Below the pieces are notes generated by a model that had not been told where the DNA came from, made no database searches, and saw only the letters and a program-made list of their open reading frames with translations. Positions 55,531 to 64,000 of a stretch of DNA of 64,000 bases are shown piece after piece. This DNA comes from Micromonospora matsumotoense (lineage in GTDB: Bacteria; Actinomycetota; Actinomycetes; Mycobacteriales; Micromonosporaceae). The stretch spans positions 1 to 64,000 of the forward strand of contig NZ_FMCU01000018.1 in NCBI RefSeq assembly GCF_900091525.1, in the 5' to 3' direction. Made by a program: the position numbers and the translations under genes. Within the stretch, counting starts at the first letter, position 1, and the number at the start of each line of letters is the position of its first letter.

Positions 55531-58500
55531 TCACAGGAAGTCGTCGGGCCTGGTTGCGGGCAGGGTGGCCAGCAGCTGACCGGCCAGCCGGCGGGTGCTG
55601 TCGTCCTCCCCCCGGCGGGTGAGCCGCACGAGCAACTCCCGGGTCCGTGGGTCCCGCCAGTGATGCCGGGTCAACGCGAGCAGCACGGTCCGGCGGATCT
55701 CCCAGTCGTCGTCGTCCACCAGGCGCAGCAGCAGTTCCGGCACCTCCACCCGGCCGGCCAGGCTCGCACCCAGCTGTTCGGCCGCCCGACGCCGGACCTC
55801 GAGGGACGGGTCGTCGCGGACGAGACCGACCAGCAGCACCTGCACCTCGGGGTCGGCGCCGAAGTGCTCGCCGAGCGCGGCGGCCACCCGGGCGCGGATC
55901 GCCGGATCCGGGTCCGCCAGACGACGCATGAGCCGCAGCGTCACCGCCATGGACGTCGGGCTCTGCCCGGTCAGGCAGCACACCGCCGCGTCGAACACGG
56001 CCGGGTCGGTGTCCAGGTCGATGCACTCCAACAGCACGTCGGTCACCGCGTCGGAGCCGCCGTACCGACCGAGCATCTGCACGGCGGCCAGCCGGATGCC
56101 GCCGTAGCTGTCCCGCCGCGCCCGCCGGCACAGCGTCTCCAGCAGGCCGTCGGAGCCGTCGTGCCGGGCGAGCGGCTCGGCCGCCGCGCGCAGCACCGTC
56201 GGATCGGGGTCCCTGTTGACCTGTTCGGCCAGGCACTCCCGCACCGCCGGCTCGGGCGGGTCGGCGAGGCCGGCCAGGCTCCGGGTGACCCGCAACCGGA
56301 CGAGCGCGTCCCGCTCCTCGGAGGCCCGGCCGATCAGCAGGGTACGGGTGGCGAGGCCGATCGGCAGCCGCCCGGTGAGCAGGTCGACGGCGGCCAGTCG
56401 GACACTCGCCGTCGGGTCGCGGCGGGCGCTTTCCAGCAGCAGTTCCCCGGTGCGGTGGTCCGGGTACGCGTCGACCAGGGCACGCACCGCCGCCAGGCGT
56501 ACCGTCGCGTCCTCGTCCTCCCGGGCCGCCTTCGCCACCACGGTCCGCCCGGTCTCCTCGGCCCGGTCCCGGTCAATCAGCGCGGTCACGGCGGCAGCCC
56601 GCACGGACGGCTCCTCGTCCTGTCCGATCAGTTCGACCAGCCGGGACCGGCACCGCCCCTCCGGATCAGGTCCGGAGGCCAGCAGCCGCACCGCCGCCGT
56701 GCGCAGTCGCGCGGAGCTGTCCGAGCCGACCAGCTTCAGCAGCAGGTCCATGTCGTCCGGGCCCGGTGGACCCGGCAGCAGGGTGGTCAACAGACAGCGC
56801 CGTACCTCGTCCGGGGCATCCCCGTCCACCCGCAGCAGCGCGCGGGCGCGGGCTGCTGCGGCCTGTTCGGGCAGGGCCAGCAGGCCCTCCAGCGCCCGCT
56901 GCGCCACCCCCGGGTCGGGGTCGGTGTCGAGCAGTCGCCGGAGCGCCCCGGCGGCGTCCGGCACCTCGGTCAGGCGCGCGGTGAGCACTCCGACGGCGGC
57001 CCGGCGGACCGTGGCGGCGGGGTCCATGGTGGCCCGGACCACCATCTGGCGGACGTCGTCGGACAGTCCGGTGCGACCGCCGAGGGATTGTACGGCCAGC
57101 GCGCGTACCGCGAGGTCGGCGGAGTCGACGAGTTCACGCAGCACGTCCGGCAGGTCGGGGTCGGCACCGAAGTGGGTGACCAGGGCCCGCACCGCGGCCT
57201 GGCGCACCGCGGTGGAGACCTCGGCCCGGGCATGGGCGAGCAGGAGGTCCCGGTACCGGCGGCGACCGGTGGAGTCCATCCGGGCGGCGGCGGCCTCGGC
57301 GAGCCCGGCGACCAGGGTGAGGTGGGCGTGCCGCTCGGTGCCCTGACCCAGCTCCACGAGGAGGAGGTCCTCCAGCCGTTCGTCGGCGGTGGAGAGCGCG
57401 GCGGCGATCCGGGTGGCGAACGCGGAGCCGGTGCGCCAACTGGTACGAATCCCACGGCGGCGGTACCAGTGCAGGAAGGTCGTCCGGCCGGGCCAGTCCG
57501 GCCCCAGCGCCCGGATCGAGGAGAGCAGCTCCTGCTCGGTGAGCTCCACCAGCTGGGGATCGTCGGCGGAGATGCCGTGTTCGACCAGCAGCACGACCTG
57601 GCGCAGCACGGCCTCACCCGCCTCGGCCAGGTCCGCAGGTTGCGGGGCCTCCGCCACACACTGCGCCGCGAGCACCAGGTTCCAGGGCGGACCGGCCAGG
57701 TTCAGCGGTGGCCAGGGTCGGGTTCCCTCGGTGGCGAGCCGGACGATCAGGTCGTTGGCGGTCGGGACGGGCAGTGCGCCGGCCACCAGTCGGAGCACCT
57801 CCCGCCAGGACGGGTCGGCCCAGTGGTCGCGGAACAGCGAACGCAACCGGTCGGGGCCCCAGGAGCCCGGATCGTGCTCGATTCCGTCCACGATCTCCTC
57901 GGCGCAGAAGAACTCCAGGAACGCCCGGTGCACGAACCCGAACAGCCGCAGCCCGTAGCGCTCCAGGATGAAACTCCGCTGGCGCAATTTGTCGATCATC
58001 GATTGGGCCATGGCCAGTGCCCGCTCGTTGCCGAAACTGTAGAACGTGACGAGGTGGTCCCGGAAGATGAGTGCCAGCTCGTCGGATTCAATACAGTTCC
58101 CGGCCAGCCCCGACTCCCGGAACTGCATCCGGAATGCCAGTTGGCGCAGCAGCCGGTGCTTTGCTCTCAGATCCAGCGCCGACACCTCGCCGTGGCTTTC
58201 CCGCAGTTGCTTGGTGACGTCCCACTCGGAGATCAGGACGTCGGTGACGTGTGCGTACAGTCGTCGTCGGTTGCGGGGCAGCGGGTGGCCCCGGCCGACG
58301 ATGGCCATGAGTATCAGCAGCAGCGGGTTGCCGGCGATCTCGTGCATCGCCCGGGAGTTGCGCACCACGTCGAGAAGCTGTCGCCGTTGCCGTTCCGCCT
58401 CCGCCTCGGTGGGCATGACGTAGCGGTACCAGTTGCCGAGGAAGCGGGCGATCTGCTCGTCGTCGAGATCCTCGATCGTGAAGTGGTCGAAACCGGCGTT

Positions 58501-59739
58501 GGCGAAGGTCTGCCGCAGGTATCCCGCCGCCCGTGAGGTGACCACCGTCAGCACCCCCGGGTACTCGTTGGTGAAGGTGGCGATCTGCGCGGCCACCTCC
58601 TCCCGGTGCGCCGAGTCGACCACCTCGTCGAGGCCGTCGAACAGGAACAGCGCCCGGCCGCCCCGGCGCAGATACGACTCCAGCACCTTCTGGTCGAGTC
58701 CGGGCAGGCCCATCTGCTGGCTGTGGCCCACGTAGTCCAGCAGGCCGTCGCACCGCCCGTCCCCCCGGTGCGTGGCGTACGACCGCAGTTCGATCAGCAC
58801 GGGCAGGTGGCCGTCCAGCGCCGCCAACCGGGGCTCGGCGCAGACCCCGGCCAGCACCAGCGCCAGGTAGCGGGCGACCGCCGACTTTCCGGATCCGGGG
58901 TCGCCGAGCAGCACGGTCATCCGCCGGGCGGGATCGCACACCACGTCGAACAGCAACAGCGCGTCCTTGGCCGCGTACTCCTCCCGCAGCCGCTCCACCT
59001 CCTCGGGGTCCACCACCCCGGGCAGCCCCGCGTCGTCGGCGTCCGGGGTGGCCCCGGCCGGGCGCCACCAGGCCAGTGGCATCTCCGGGCGGGCTTCCTC
59101 GTGCACGCGGGGCTCCACGAACACCTTCGGCAGCCCGACGGTCAGGTATCCGATGGTGGGGCGGGGTGAGACGGCATCGACCGGGACCGTCTCGTACATC
59201 AGGGCCAGGTTCCGGTGGTAGCGGGCCCGCATCTCCGCTGGGAGGTGGGTGCCCGGATCGGCCGGCCCGCGGACCGGGGACCGCCCGCTGAGCACGTCGG
59301 TCAGTGCCGCCATCACCTTGGCGGTCAGGTCGTCCACACTGGAGAAGAAGTCGCACAGGTGGTGCTCCTTGAGTTCCCGGCGCAGTTCGAGGATCCGGTC
59401 GCCGTCGGCACCCCGGTCCATCATGTCGCCCGGCCAGCGCGCGTCTTCGGCGAGCAGGAAGACCAGACACGGCTTTCCGGCCGCGAGCGCGGCGCGGTAC
59501 TCCAGCTCGGTGATGGACGACGTCTGGCCGGGCGGCCGGAATCCGTACCGCCAGGCGAAGAGGCCCAGGTAGAGGTCACAGTCCCGGACGTCGCTCAAAC
59601 AGCGCTCCAGCGGCGGCTTGACGTCGGCGCCGTACGCCTCCATGGCGACGTCCTCGATCTTCAGCCGACGGGCCACCGCGTGTACGGCCAAGCGGTATTT
59701 CAGCAGGTCCTTTTGGGTGGCCGAAATGTAGACCTTCAT
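55531..59739 (-). CDS. DUF4062-NACHT-HEAT repeat STAND NTPase
   Basis: A 1,402-residue NLR-like protein. The ATG at 59739 is chosen over a TTG at 59748, as DUF4062 proteins begin MKVYISATQKDL. Residues 1-105 are DUF4062 (CDLYLGLFAWRYG, SSITELEYRAALAAGKPCLVFL), a domain joined to NACHT ATPases in bacteria and animals. The NACHT module has Walker A LLGDPGSGKSAVARY (about 281), Walker B ALFLFDGLDEVVD (about 366), the sensor VVTSRAAGY and the conserved ARFLGNWY region. From about 830 to the end are roughly fifteen HEAT/PBS-lyase-type repeats (for example TVRLAAVRALVDAYPDH), the usual ligand-sensing part. Such proteins work as immune sensors that oligomerise on detecting phage products; the trigger and effector here are unknown. 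Confidence 0.93.
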   Translation of the reverse strand: MKVYISATQKDLLKYRLAVHAVARRLKIEDVAMEAYGADVKPPLERCLSDVRDCDLYLGLFAWRYGFRPPGQTSSITELEYRAALAAGKPCLVFLLAEDARWPGDMMDRGADGDRILELRRELKEHHLCDFFSSVDDLTAKVMAALTDVLSGRSPVRGPADPGTHLPAEMRARYHRNLALMYETVPVDAVSPRPTIGYLTVGLPKVFVEPRVHEEARPEMPLAWWRPAGATPDADDAGLPGVVDPEEVERLREEYAAKDALLLFDVVCDPARRMTVLLGDPGSGKSAVARYLALVLAGVCAEPRLAALDGHLPVLIELRSYATHRGDGRCDGLLDYVGHSQQMGLPGLDQKVLESYLRRGGRALFLFDGLDEVVDSAHREEVAAQIATFTNEYPGVLTVVTSRAAGYLRQTFANAGFDHFTIEDLDDEQIARFLGNWYRYVMPTEAEAERQRRQLLDVVRNSRAMHEIAGNPLLLILMAIVGRGHPLPRNRRRLYAHVTDVLISEWDVTKQLRESHGEVSALDLRAKHRLLRQLAFRMQFRESGLAGNCIESDELALIFRDHLVTFYSFGNERALAMAQSMIDKLRQRSFILERYGLRLFGFVHRAFLEFFCAEEIVDGIEHDPGSWGPDRLRSLFRDHWADPSWREVLRLVAGALPVPTANDLIVRLATEGTRPWPPLNLAGPPWNLVLAAQCVAEAPQPADLAEAGEAVLRQVVLLVEHGISADDPQLVELTEQELLSSIRALGPDWPGRTTFLHWYRRRGIRTSWRTGSAFATRIAAALSTADERLEDLLLVELGQGTERHAHLTLVAGLAEAAAARMDSTGRRRYRDLLLAHARAEVSTAVRQAAVRALVTHFGADPDLPDVLRELVDSADLAVRALAVQSLGGRTGLSDDVRQMVVRATMDPAATVRRAAVGVLTARLTEVPDAAGALRRLLDTDPDPGVAQRALEGLLALPEQAAAARARALLRVDGDAPDEVRRCLLTTLLPGPPGPDDMDLLLKLVGSDSSARLRTAAVRLLASGPDPEGRCRSRLVELIGQDEEPSVRAAAVTALIDRDRAEETGRTVVAKAAREDEDATVRLAAVRALVDAYPDHRTGELLLESARRDPTASVRLAAVDLLTGRLPIGLATRTLLIGRASEERDALVRLRVTRSLAGLADPPEPAVRECLAEQVNRDPDPTVLRAAAEPLARHDGSDGLLETLCRRARRDSYGGIRLAAVQMLGRYGGSDAVTDVLLECIDLDTDPAVFDAAVCCLTGQSPTSMAVTLRLMRRLADPDPAIRARVAAALGEHFGADPEVQVLLVGLVRDDPSLEVRRRAAEQLGASLAGRVEVPELLLRLVDDDDWEIRRTVLLALTRHHWRDPRTRELLVRLTRRGEDDSTRRLAGQLLATLPATRPDDFL

Positions 59740-60034
59740 GAACGGCAAACTCCAGGGGGAGACTGGTGACCGTTGCTTTGAAAGTACCAGCCGTCGTCAC
59801 CTGCTCATGTTCGACGGACACTCGACGCGTGTTACTGCGCGTGGGATTCCCGCGGAGGGGGCCTATGATGTCGACAGCACGGATTCAGGTCCGAGCGGGC
59901 CGAATCTCGTTTTCCCGAGATCTCCTTTCGTCCGGCCCGCATCTGGGTCGGCACGGATCACGGCGGCGCACGTCAATCACCAGGGACGCATTCCGCGAGC
60001 CGGCGCGGACGGATGCGGTGATGCGGAGGAAGTC

Positions 60035-61006
60035 ATGCTCGCACTCGGTGAGGTGCACACCAACCTGCTGCAGCACAGCACCGCGCTGGCCCAGGAGCAG
60101 AGTTCCGAGGTGCTGCACCTGGTCGAGGGCGAGGCGGTGCTGACCTCCCGCCGCCCGTCGCTCTACGCGGTCTCCCCCGACGTCCGCACCGGGGTGGACT
60201 GTTGGCTGCCCAGCGCCCGACGCCGTCAGCTACGCGGGGTCGGTGCGGTGGTCACTAGGGCGATCGTCACCGGCGGTCGGATCGTGCAGGCGTCCTCGGT
60301 CATCCGGGTGACGGGCGGCCAACGACGCCGGCCATGGTCGCACTACCTGGCCAACCCGGGCGTCCTGGAGACGGTCGGCAAACTGGACGCCGTAGATCTG
60401 ACCGCGGGATTCCTGCGCGGCGACGACGCGGACGTGCTGAACCTGGAGGCGATCACCGGCCGGGTCCTCGACGATGTGCAGACATCCGACCTGCTGGACC
60501 GGCGTCCGCCGCTGCGCGCGGCGCGTACCCGGCTGCGCTGGGCCGCGCAGGTCTCGCCGCGGCCGGAAAGGGCGGTCTCGGCGGTGGTCACCGTGGACTC
60601 CCCCACGCTGCGTACGGTCGAGCTGGTGCTGGATCCCCAGGACATGCCGGACGCCGTGGCCGGCCTCTGCGAGGACCTCGCCCTGCACGACTGGCTGTTG
60701 ACCACGCTGTCGTCCCTCGTGGAGGCCGCCGTCGCCCGCTCGGCCTCCGGTCAGGAACACATCGAGCGGCTGCGGCCGGTGCTGGAGCACCTGCTTCACC
60801 TGTGGCTGCCCGGAGCCCGGGTCAGCCCCCGGCTGCGGCCGATCTGGGACCGGCTCGAACAGGTGCCGGGGTTCAGCCGGCAGTGGAACTCATCGGTCAC
60901 CTGGATCCGGGACCAGATCGCCGTGGCCAACCTGACCCTGCTGCGTGACCTGGCCGGCCAGCCGTGCAGCAGCGCCATGACCGCTCACCCGCCGATGAAC
61001 ACGTAA
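60035..61006 (+). CDS. SCO2521-family-like protein, function unknown
   Basis: A 323-residue cytoplasmic protein starting MLALGEVHTNLLQHSTALAQ at an ATG with GGAGGA four bases before it; longer upstream frames lack codon bias. It has no TM segment or catalytic motif I know. Its layout and partners match, from memory, the SCO2521 protein of the Streptomyces SCO2521-SCO2525 block. Its last 22 bases overlap the end of the convergent gene. The 295 bp between this gene and the NACHT gene hold their divergent promoters and no further gene. Confidence 0.7.
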   Translation: MLALGEVHTNLLQHSTALAQEQSSEVLHLVEGEAVLTSRRPSLYAVSPDVRTGVDCWLPSARRRQLRGVGAVVTRAIVTGGRIVQASSVIRVTGGQRRRPWSHYLANPGVLETVGKLDAVDLTAGFLRGDDADVLNLEAITGRVLDDVQTSDLLDRRPPLRAARTRLRWAAQVSPRPERAVSAVVTVDSPTLRTVELVLDPQDMPDAVAGLCEDLALHDWLLTTLSSLVEAAVARSASGQEHIERLRPVLEHLLHLWLPGARVSPRLRPIWDRLEQVPGFSRQWNSSVTWIRDQIAVANLTLLRDLAGQPCSSAMTAHPPMNT

Positions 61007-61962
61007 CTCAACCGGTCGACCAGTTCGCCGGGCAACCGCAGGCCCTCGCCGCCCGCCCTGCTGGTGATCTGCTGCGCGATCGCCGGGGGCACCGCCACCT
61101 GGCCGAGAATCGTCCGCACCGCCATCTCCACCGGCAGGTACTGGGTGTCCATCAGCGTCAGCGTGCGGTACGCGCAGAACGGCGCGGCAACCGGATTCAG
61201 CTGGACGACCGCCGGTAGCGCATCCCACGAGTCGGGCAGCTCGCCGGTGAGCCGGTGCGGCTGCATCAGCGTCTCGCCGCGATGACGCAACACACCCAGC
61301 CGGGCCATCTGCCATACCGAGGCGAGCAGAGCGCACGCCCACACCCGGCTGCCCGGCTCACCGGACCACAGCTCGACGTCGACGAAGATGGAGTGCCGGG
61401 GATCACCGGACTGCACCGGTGGGGACCACGGCCGGGGCAGCGTCATCGCCGGCGCGTCGACATGACCGGGTGAGCGCATGCCGTTCGACAGCCACCCCGA
61501 CTCGCTCAACGGGGGGCGGCTACCGGTGGTGTTCCGGGGCGGCTCCACCACCAGGGCGTCGACGACCATCTGGGCCACCTCGACGCCGTCGTGGCGGGCG
61601 AAGCTGGACTCCCGGGCGACGTAGTCGAGCACCAGCCCCTGCGCCGCCGCCGCGCTCTGCACCTGCTCGATCACCTCGCGAGGGCTGCCGAACCGGTGGA
61701 AGTAGTCGTCCACCATGAAGCAGGTGCTGATCCGGGGCTGGCGGCCCGCCGTCAGCCCCCGGTTCGCCAGCACCGGGATCATCGCCGACCACTCGGCGAT
61801 CCGTGCGAACCTGTCCCGCAGCTCCTGACATCCCGCGCCGAAGTCCTCGGCGTAGAAGTGCCCCAACTCCACCGACAGGTGCGCGTACGCCACGCTCTCC
61901 GTACGACCCACCGCAGCTGCCTCCTGGAACCTGACGTCCACGTCGATCACGCGGTTTCCCAT
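60985..61962 (-). CDS. SCO2522-family-like protein, function unknown
   Basis: A 325-residue protein. The ATG at 61962 gives MGNRVIDVDVRFQEAAAVGRT; a GTG at 61950 would overlap the previous stop as GTGA and is nearly as good. Distinctive segments are LSVELGHFYAEDFGAG, STCFMVDDYFHRFGSP and SPREVIEQVQSAAAAQG. The FMVDDYF strand suggests a nucleotidyl or glycosyl-type active site but no family assignment is safe. It is translationally coupled to the P-loop gene upstream. Similarity to SCO2522 is from memory and context. Confidence 0.7.
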   Translation of the reverse strand: MGNRVIDVDVRFQEAAAVGRTESVAYAHLSVELGHFYAEDFGAGCQELRDRFARIAEWSAMIPVLANRGLTAGRQPRISTCFMVDDYFHRFGSPREVIEQVQSAAAAQGLVLDYVARESSFARHDGVEVAQMVVDALVVEPPRNTTGSRPPLSESGWLSNGMRSPGHVDAPAMTLPRPWSPPVQSGDPRHSIFVDVELWSGEPGSRVWACALLASVWQMARLGVLRHRGETLMQPHRLTGELPDSWDALPAVVQLNPVAAPFCAYRTLTLMDTQYLPVEMAVRTILGQVAVPPAIAQQITSRAGGEGLRLPGELVDRLSYVFIGG

Positions 61963-62876
61963 GCGATCTCGTCGAAGAGCTTCGCGGTCAGCTCCACGAA
62001 GGCGTCCACCGTCCTCACATTCGCGATCTTGGTCTGCACGTCGTGATCCGAGATGAGCTGTTCCCGCCACTGCAACAGCGGGTCCAGCGGCACCGAGCCG
62101 AGCTGGGTGGTACGGCCGACACCCTTACGCCGAGCCAGCTCCAACAGCTCGTCGTCGCACTTGAGCAGGAATGCCTGTTGGGCGAGGTCGAGATGGCCGA
62201 CCTCGGGGCCGCGGGCGTCGATCAGCGCGGTGCGGACGAACCGCAGCGACTCCCGCAGCCGTTCCGGCTCATGGCCGTACTCCTCGCCGATGGCCAGAAT
62301 CCCGCCCGCCTCGAAGGCCAGGTCAGCCGCCGCCGTGACGTGTTGCGGGGTCCACCGATGGAAGACCAACCAGCGGGCGGTGACCTTGCCCAGGGACGGG
62401 GTGGCGGTCGCGGCCAGGGCGATGTGACTGGCGTACGACCGGCCGGCGCTGAGGTCCACCAGGGTCAGGTCGAACTCCTCCTCCAGGCGGAGGAAGAGCT
62501 CGGCGCAGCGCCTGGCGATGTCGCTGGTGAAGCCGAACTCGCTGCCGTTGCGCTGACCGGGCAGGAGCACCAGGGACCCCGAGCCGACGGGCCGCTGGCG
62601 CAGGCTGGCCCGCTCGGAACTGCCCCAGACGTCCAACCGCTCGGGCGAGGGAATCTCCCCACGCAGGTACCGGTGCAGGCCGCCGCGGCTGGGCCCCGAG
62701 CCCTCCACCCCGTTGACGGCCTGCGGGATCTGGAACGTGATCCCCGCCGTCGGCGAGCCGAAGTCGTAGTCCAGGTAGCAGGTCGACTTGCCGGACAGGG
62801 CGCTGCGGTAGGCGATGTTCGCCGCGGTCACCGAACGACCGGTGCCACCCTTGTGTGACGTGACGAAGACCAGCAT
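61947..62876 (-). CDS. SCO2523-family-like variant P-loop (ParA/MinD-type) ATPase
   Basis: A 309-residue protein beginning MLVFVTSHKGGTGRSVTAANIAYRS. The deviant Walker A KGGTGRSVTA has Arg where ParA/MinD proteins have Lys (KGGxGKT). The switch I-like DYDFGSPTAGI and Walker B-like FDLTLVDLSAGRSY follow, as in SIMIBI ATPases. Loss of the P-loop Lys is why the family is termed variant. Its ATG shares one base with the stop of the preceding gene. It probably organises a complex with the neighbouring unknown proteins. Confidence 0.85.
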   Translation of the reverse strand: MLVFVTSHKGGTGRSVTAANIAYRSALSGKSTCYLDYDFGSPTAGITFQIPQAVNGVEGSGPSRGGLHRYLRGEIPSPERLDVWGSSERASLRQRPVGSGSLVLLPGQRNGSEFGFTSDIARRCAELFLRLEEEFDLTLVDLSAGRSYASHIALAATATPSLGKVTARWLVFHRWTPQHVTAAADLAFEAGGILAIGEEYGHEPERLRESLRFVRTALIDARGPEVGHLDLAQQAFLLKCDDELLELARRKGVGRTTQLGSVPLDPLLQWREQLISDHDVQTKIANVRTVDAFVELTAKLFDEIAWETA

Positions 62877-64000
62877 CAGATTCCCTCGCTGGCCTTCTGC
62901 TGACCGGTGGTGACGTCGTTGAGCTTCAACAACACCGTGTTCGCCAGGGCGGCCGCCGTGCCCGGACGCTCGTCCACCAGCAGTTGGGCGCGGCGCAGGC
63001 TGGCCCGGATGCTGCGCATGCTGCGTTGCATCGCCACACCGGAGAACGTGCCGCGCATCAGCTCCCGGTCGAACAGGTATTCGGCCTCGTCGACGAGATC
63101 CTGGGCGTACGCCGCGAGCCCGCCGGCCCGGGGGAAGGGCCGTTCCGAGAGCAGCTGACTGGCGTTGACCATCGCGTGCACCGCCCGCTCGGTCAGGTAC
63201 CAGGAGGGTGCCTCGGGCATCGGCGCCAGCCCCGGGAACGCACCGCCGGCATGGTCCCACAACCCCCGGTGCCTACCGTCCGGGATGCGCCGCAGCAGCA
63301 GGTGGTCCCACACCTCGTCCGCCAACTCGAGCAGTTCGCTGCGCCGGCGGGCGTTGTTCAGCAGGCCGGCGACGGTTACCGCCCGCTGGAGCAGCACCGT
63401 GGAGAACTCGTTCACGTTCCACGTCATGATCGGCTTCGACGTCTCGTCGTTGAGGATCACCTGTTTGCCGGGCGCGTGCACGAGCAGAGCCGGCTCGCCG
63501 GGTGACGCGCGCCGGGTGATGCGCGCCCGCTGCGCCAACTCCACCAGCACCGAGGCGATCCGGCCGAGTTCCTCGTCGCCGCCGCGCCCCACGGCGAGCA
63601 GGCCCTTGACCGCCAGCGACGTCGTCTGCAGGGTGTAGTAGTCGGTCCGGTCACCGTCGGTCGTCCGCCACGGGATGTCCTCGATGGGCCAGCGTCGCCG
63701 GTTGCCGAAGGTCGCCACCGTCGCCCAGTAGGTCCGGGTCAGCTCCCAGCGCAGTTGCAGCGCCCGAGACAGTCGCTGCTGTTCCTCGTTGAGCAGGCCG
63801 AGCAGGCGGGTGCGTTCGGAGTTCAGGTCCTCGATGGCGTCCATCGCGATGACCGTGAAGTAGAGGTAGGGGGCGTTCTCCGCGGACCCGGGGCGCTGCG
63901 GGCCGATCGGTTCGGTGGTCGAGACCTCCTCGGTCCCGGCGATGATTCCCCAGGACCAGCCGCATTCGAAGAGCATCTCGCCGTTGTCGAGGTCCTCGGT
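62876..64000 (-). CDS. SCO2524-family-like protein, 5' end beyond window
   Basis: The frame is open from the right edge down to the TGA at 62876 (374 codons seen); an internal ATG at 63976 exists, but eight in-frame codons before it suggest the start lies outside. The seen part is mostly helical. It has the stretch LFECGWSWGIIAGTEEV near its start, PYLYFTVIAMDAIEDLNSERTRLLGLLNEEQQRLSRALQLRW with coiled-coil character, and WATVATFGNRRRWPIEDIPWRTTDG. No enzyme motif is recognised. It is the first visible gene of the operon that runs through the P-loop ATPase. Confidence 0.75.
   Translation of the reverse strand, partial: TEDLDNGEMLFECGWSWGIIAGTEEVSTTEPIGPQRPGSAENAPYLYFTVIAMDAIEDLNSERTRLLGLLNEEQQRLSRALQLRWELTRTYWATVATFGNRRRWPIEDIPWRTTDGDRTDYYTLQTTSLAVKGLLAVGRGGDEELGRIASVLVELAQRARITRRASPGEPALLVHAPGKQVILNDETSKPIMTWNVNEFSTVLLQRAVTVAGLLNNARRRSELLELADEVWDHLLLRRIPDGRHRGLWDHAGGAFPGLAPMPEAPSWYLTERAVHAMVNASQLLSERPFPRAGGLAAYAQDLVDEAEYLFDRELMRGTFSGVAMQRSMRSIRASLRRAQLLVDERPGTAAALANTVLLKLNDVTTGQQKASEGI

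Noticed and set aside
55483..58536. Plus-strand open frame of about 1,017 codons
   Set aside because: Antisense to the HEAT-repeat part of the NACHT protein; its apparent periodicity simply mirrors the repeats.

Overview
The window is very GC-rich, gene-dense DNA with strong G/C bias at third codon positions, frequent GTG and TTG starts and many ATGA/GTGA gene overlaps. Secreted glycosidases carry ricin-type lectin tails, and the right end carries a gene block I associate with Streptomyces SCO2521-SCO2524. Together these point to a filamentous actinomycete, most likely a Micromonospora-type Micromonosporaceae; this is inferred from style and gene content, not from a marker gene.

Left part (1-10.4 kb): the 5' end of a modular type I polyketide synthase (docking helix, KS, start of AT) enters from the left. 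Next come a secreted GH16 endo-glucanase with a LacI-type palindromic operator, a small conserved protein, a NYN/LOTUS RNase-like protein and a START-like protein. A 92-residue protein made of three tandem repeats overlaps, by its stop codon, a JmjC/cupin-like dioxygenase. A DUF1275 membrane protein follows, then a TetR/NmrA divergent pair with an operator inside the promoter.

Central part (10.6-43.4 kb): a biosynthetic region. It opens with an unusual single-chain acyl-CoA carboxylase (1,821 residues), an acyl-CoA ligase-like protein and a DrrAB-type ABC exporter. A glycosyltransferase and two KAS III-like proteins come next. The core is a five-gene operon in which every junction overlaps by 4 bp: polyprenyl diphosphate synthase, UbiA-type prenyltransferase, squalene-hopene-cyclase-like protein without a recognisable DxDD acid motif, FAD monooxygenase and HisC-like aminotransferase. 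Around it lie an O-methyltransferase, a TauD-type dioxygenase, three P450s, a second GT-B glycosyltransferase, a condensation/PapA-type acyltransferase, a phosphopantetheinyl transferase, two acyl carrier proteins, a KS II and a two-part GT2 glycosyltransferase. The simplest reading is a glycosylated, acylated, heavily oxidised isoprenoid or meroterpenoid pathway. Whether the PKS at position 1 belongs to it cannot be settled here.

Right part (43.6-64 kb): an ECF sigma factor with a coupled membrane-anchored partner, a DUF1801 protein, a HPII-type catalase behind a SigB-like promoter, a secreted GH27 alpha-galactosidase with a lectin tail, an NAD-epimerase pair and a probable frameshifted gene. 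Then comes a tight three-gene operon: DUF4062-NACHT-HEAT, TM-TrkA_N-RyR and a SLOG-like protein, which looks like a nucleotide-sensing conflict or defence system. Beside it is a four-gene SCO2521-SCO2524-like island with a variant P-loop ATPase, running off the right edge.
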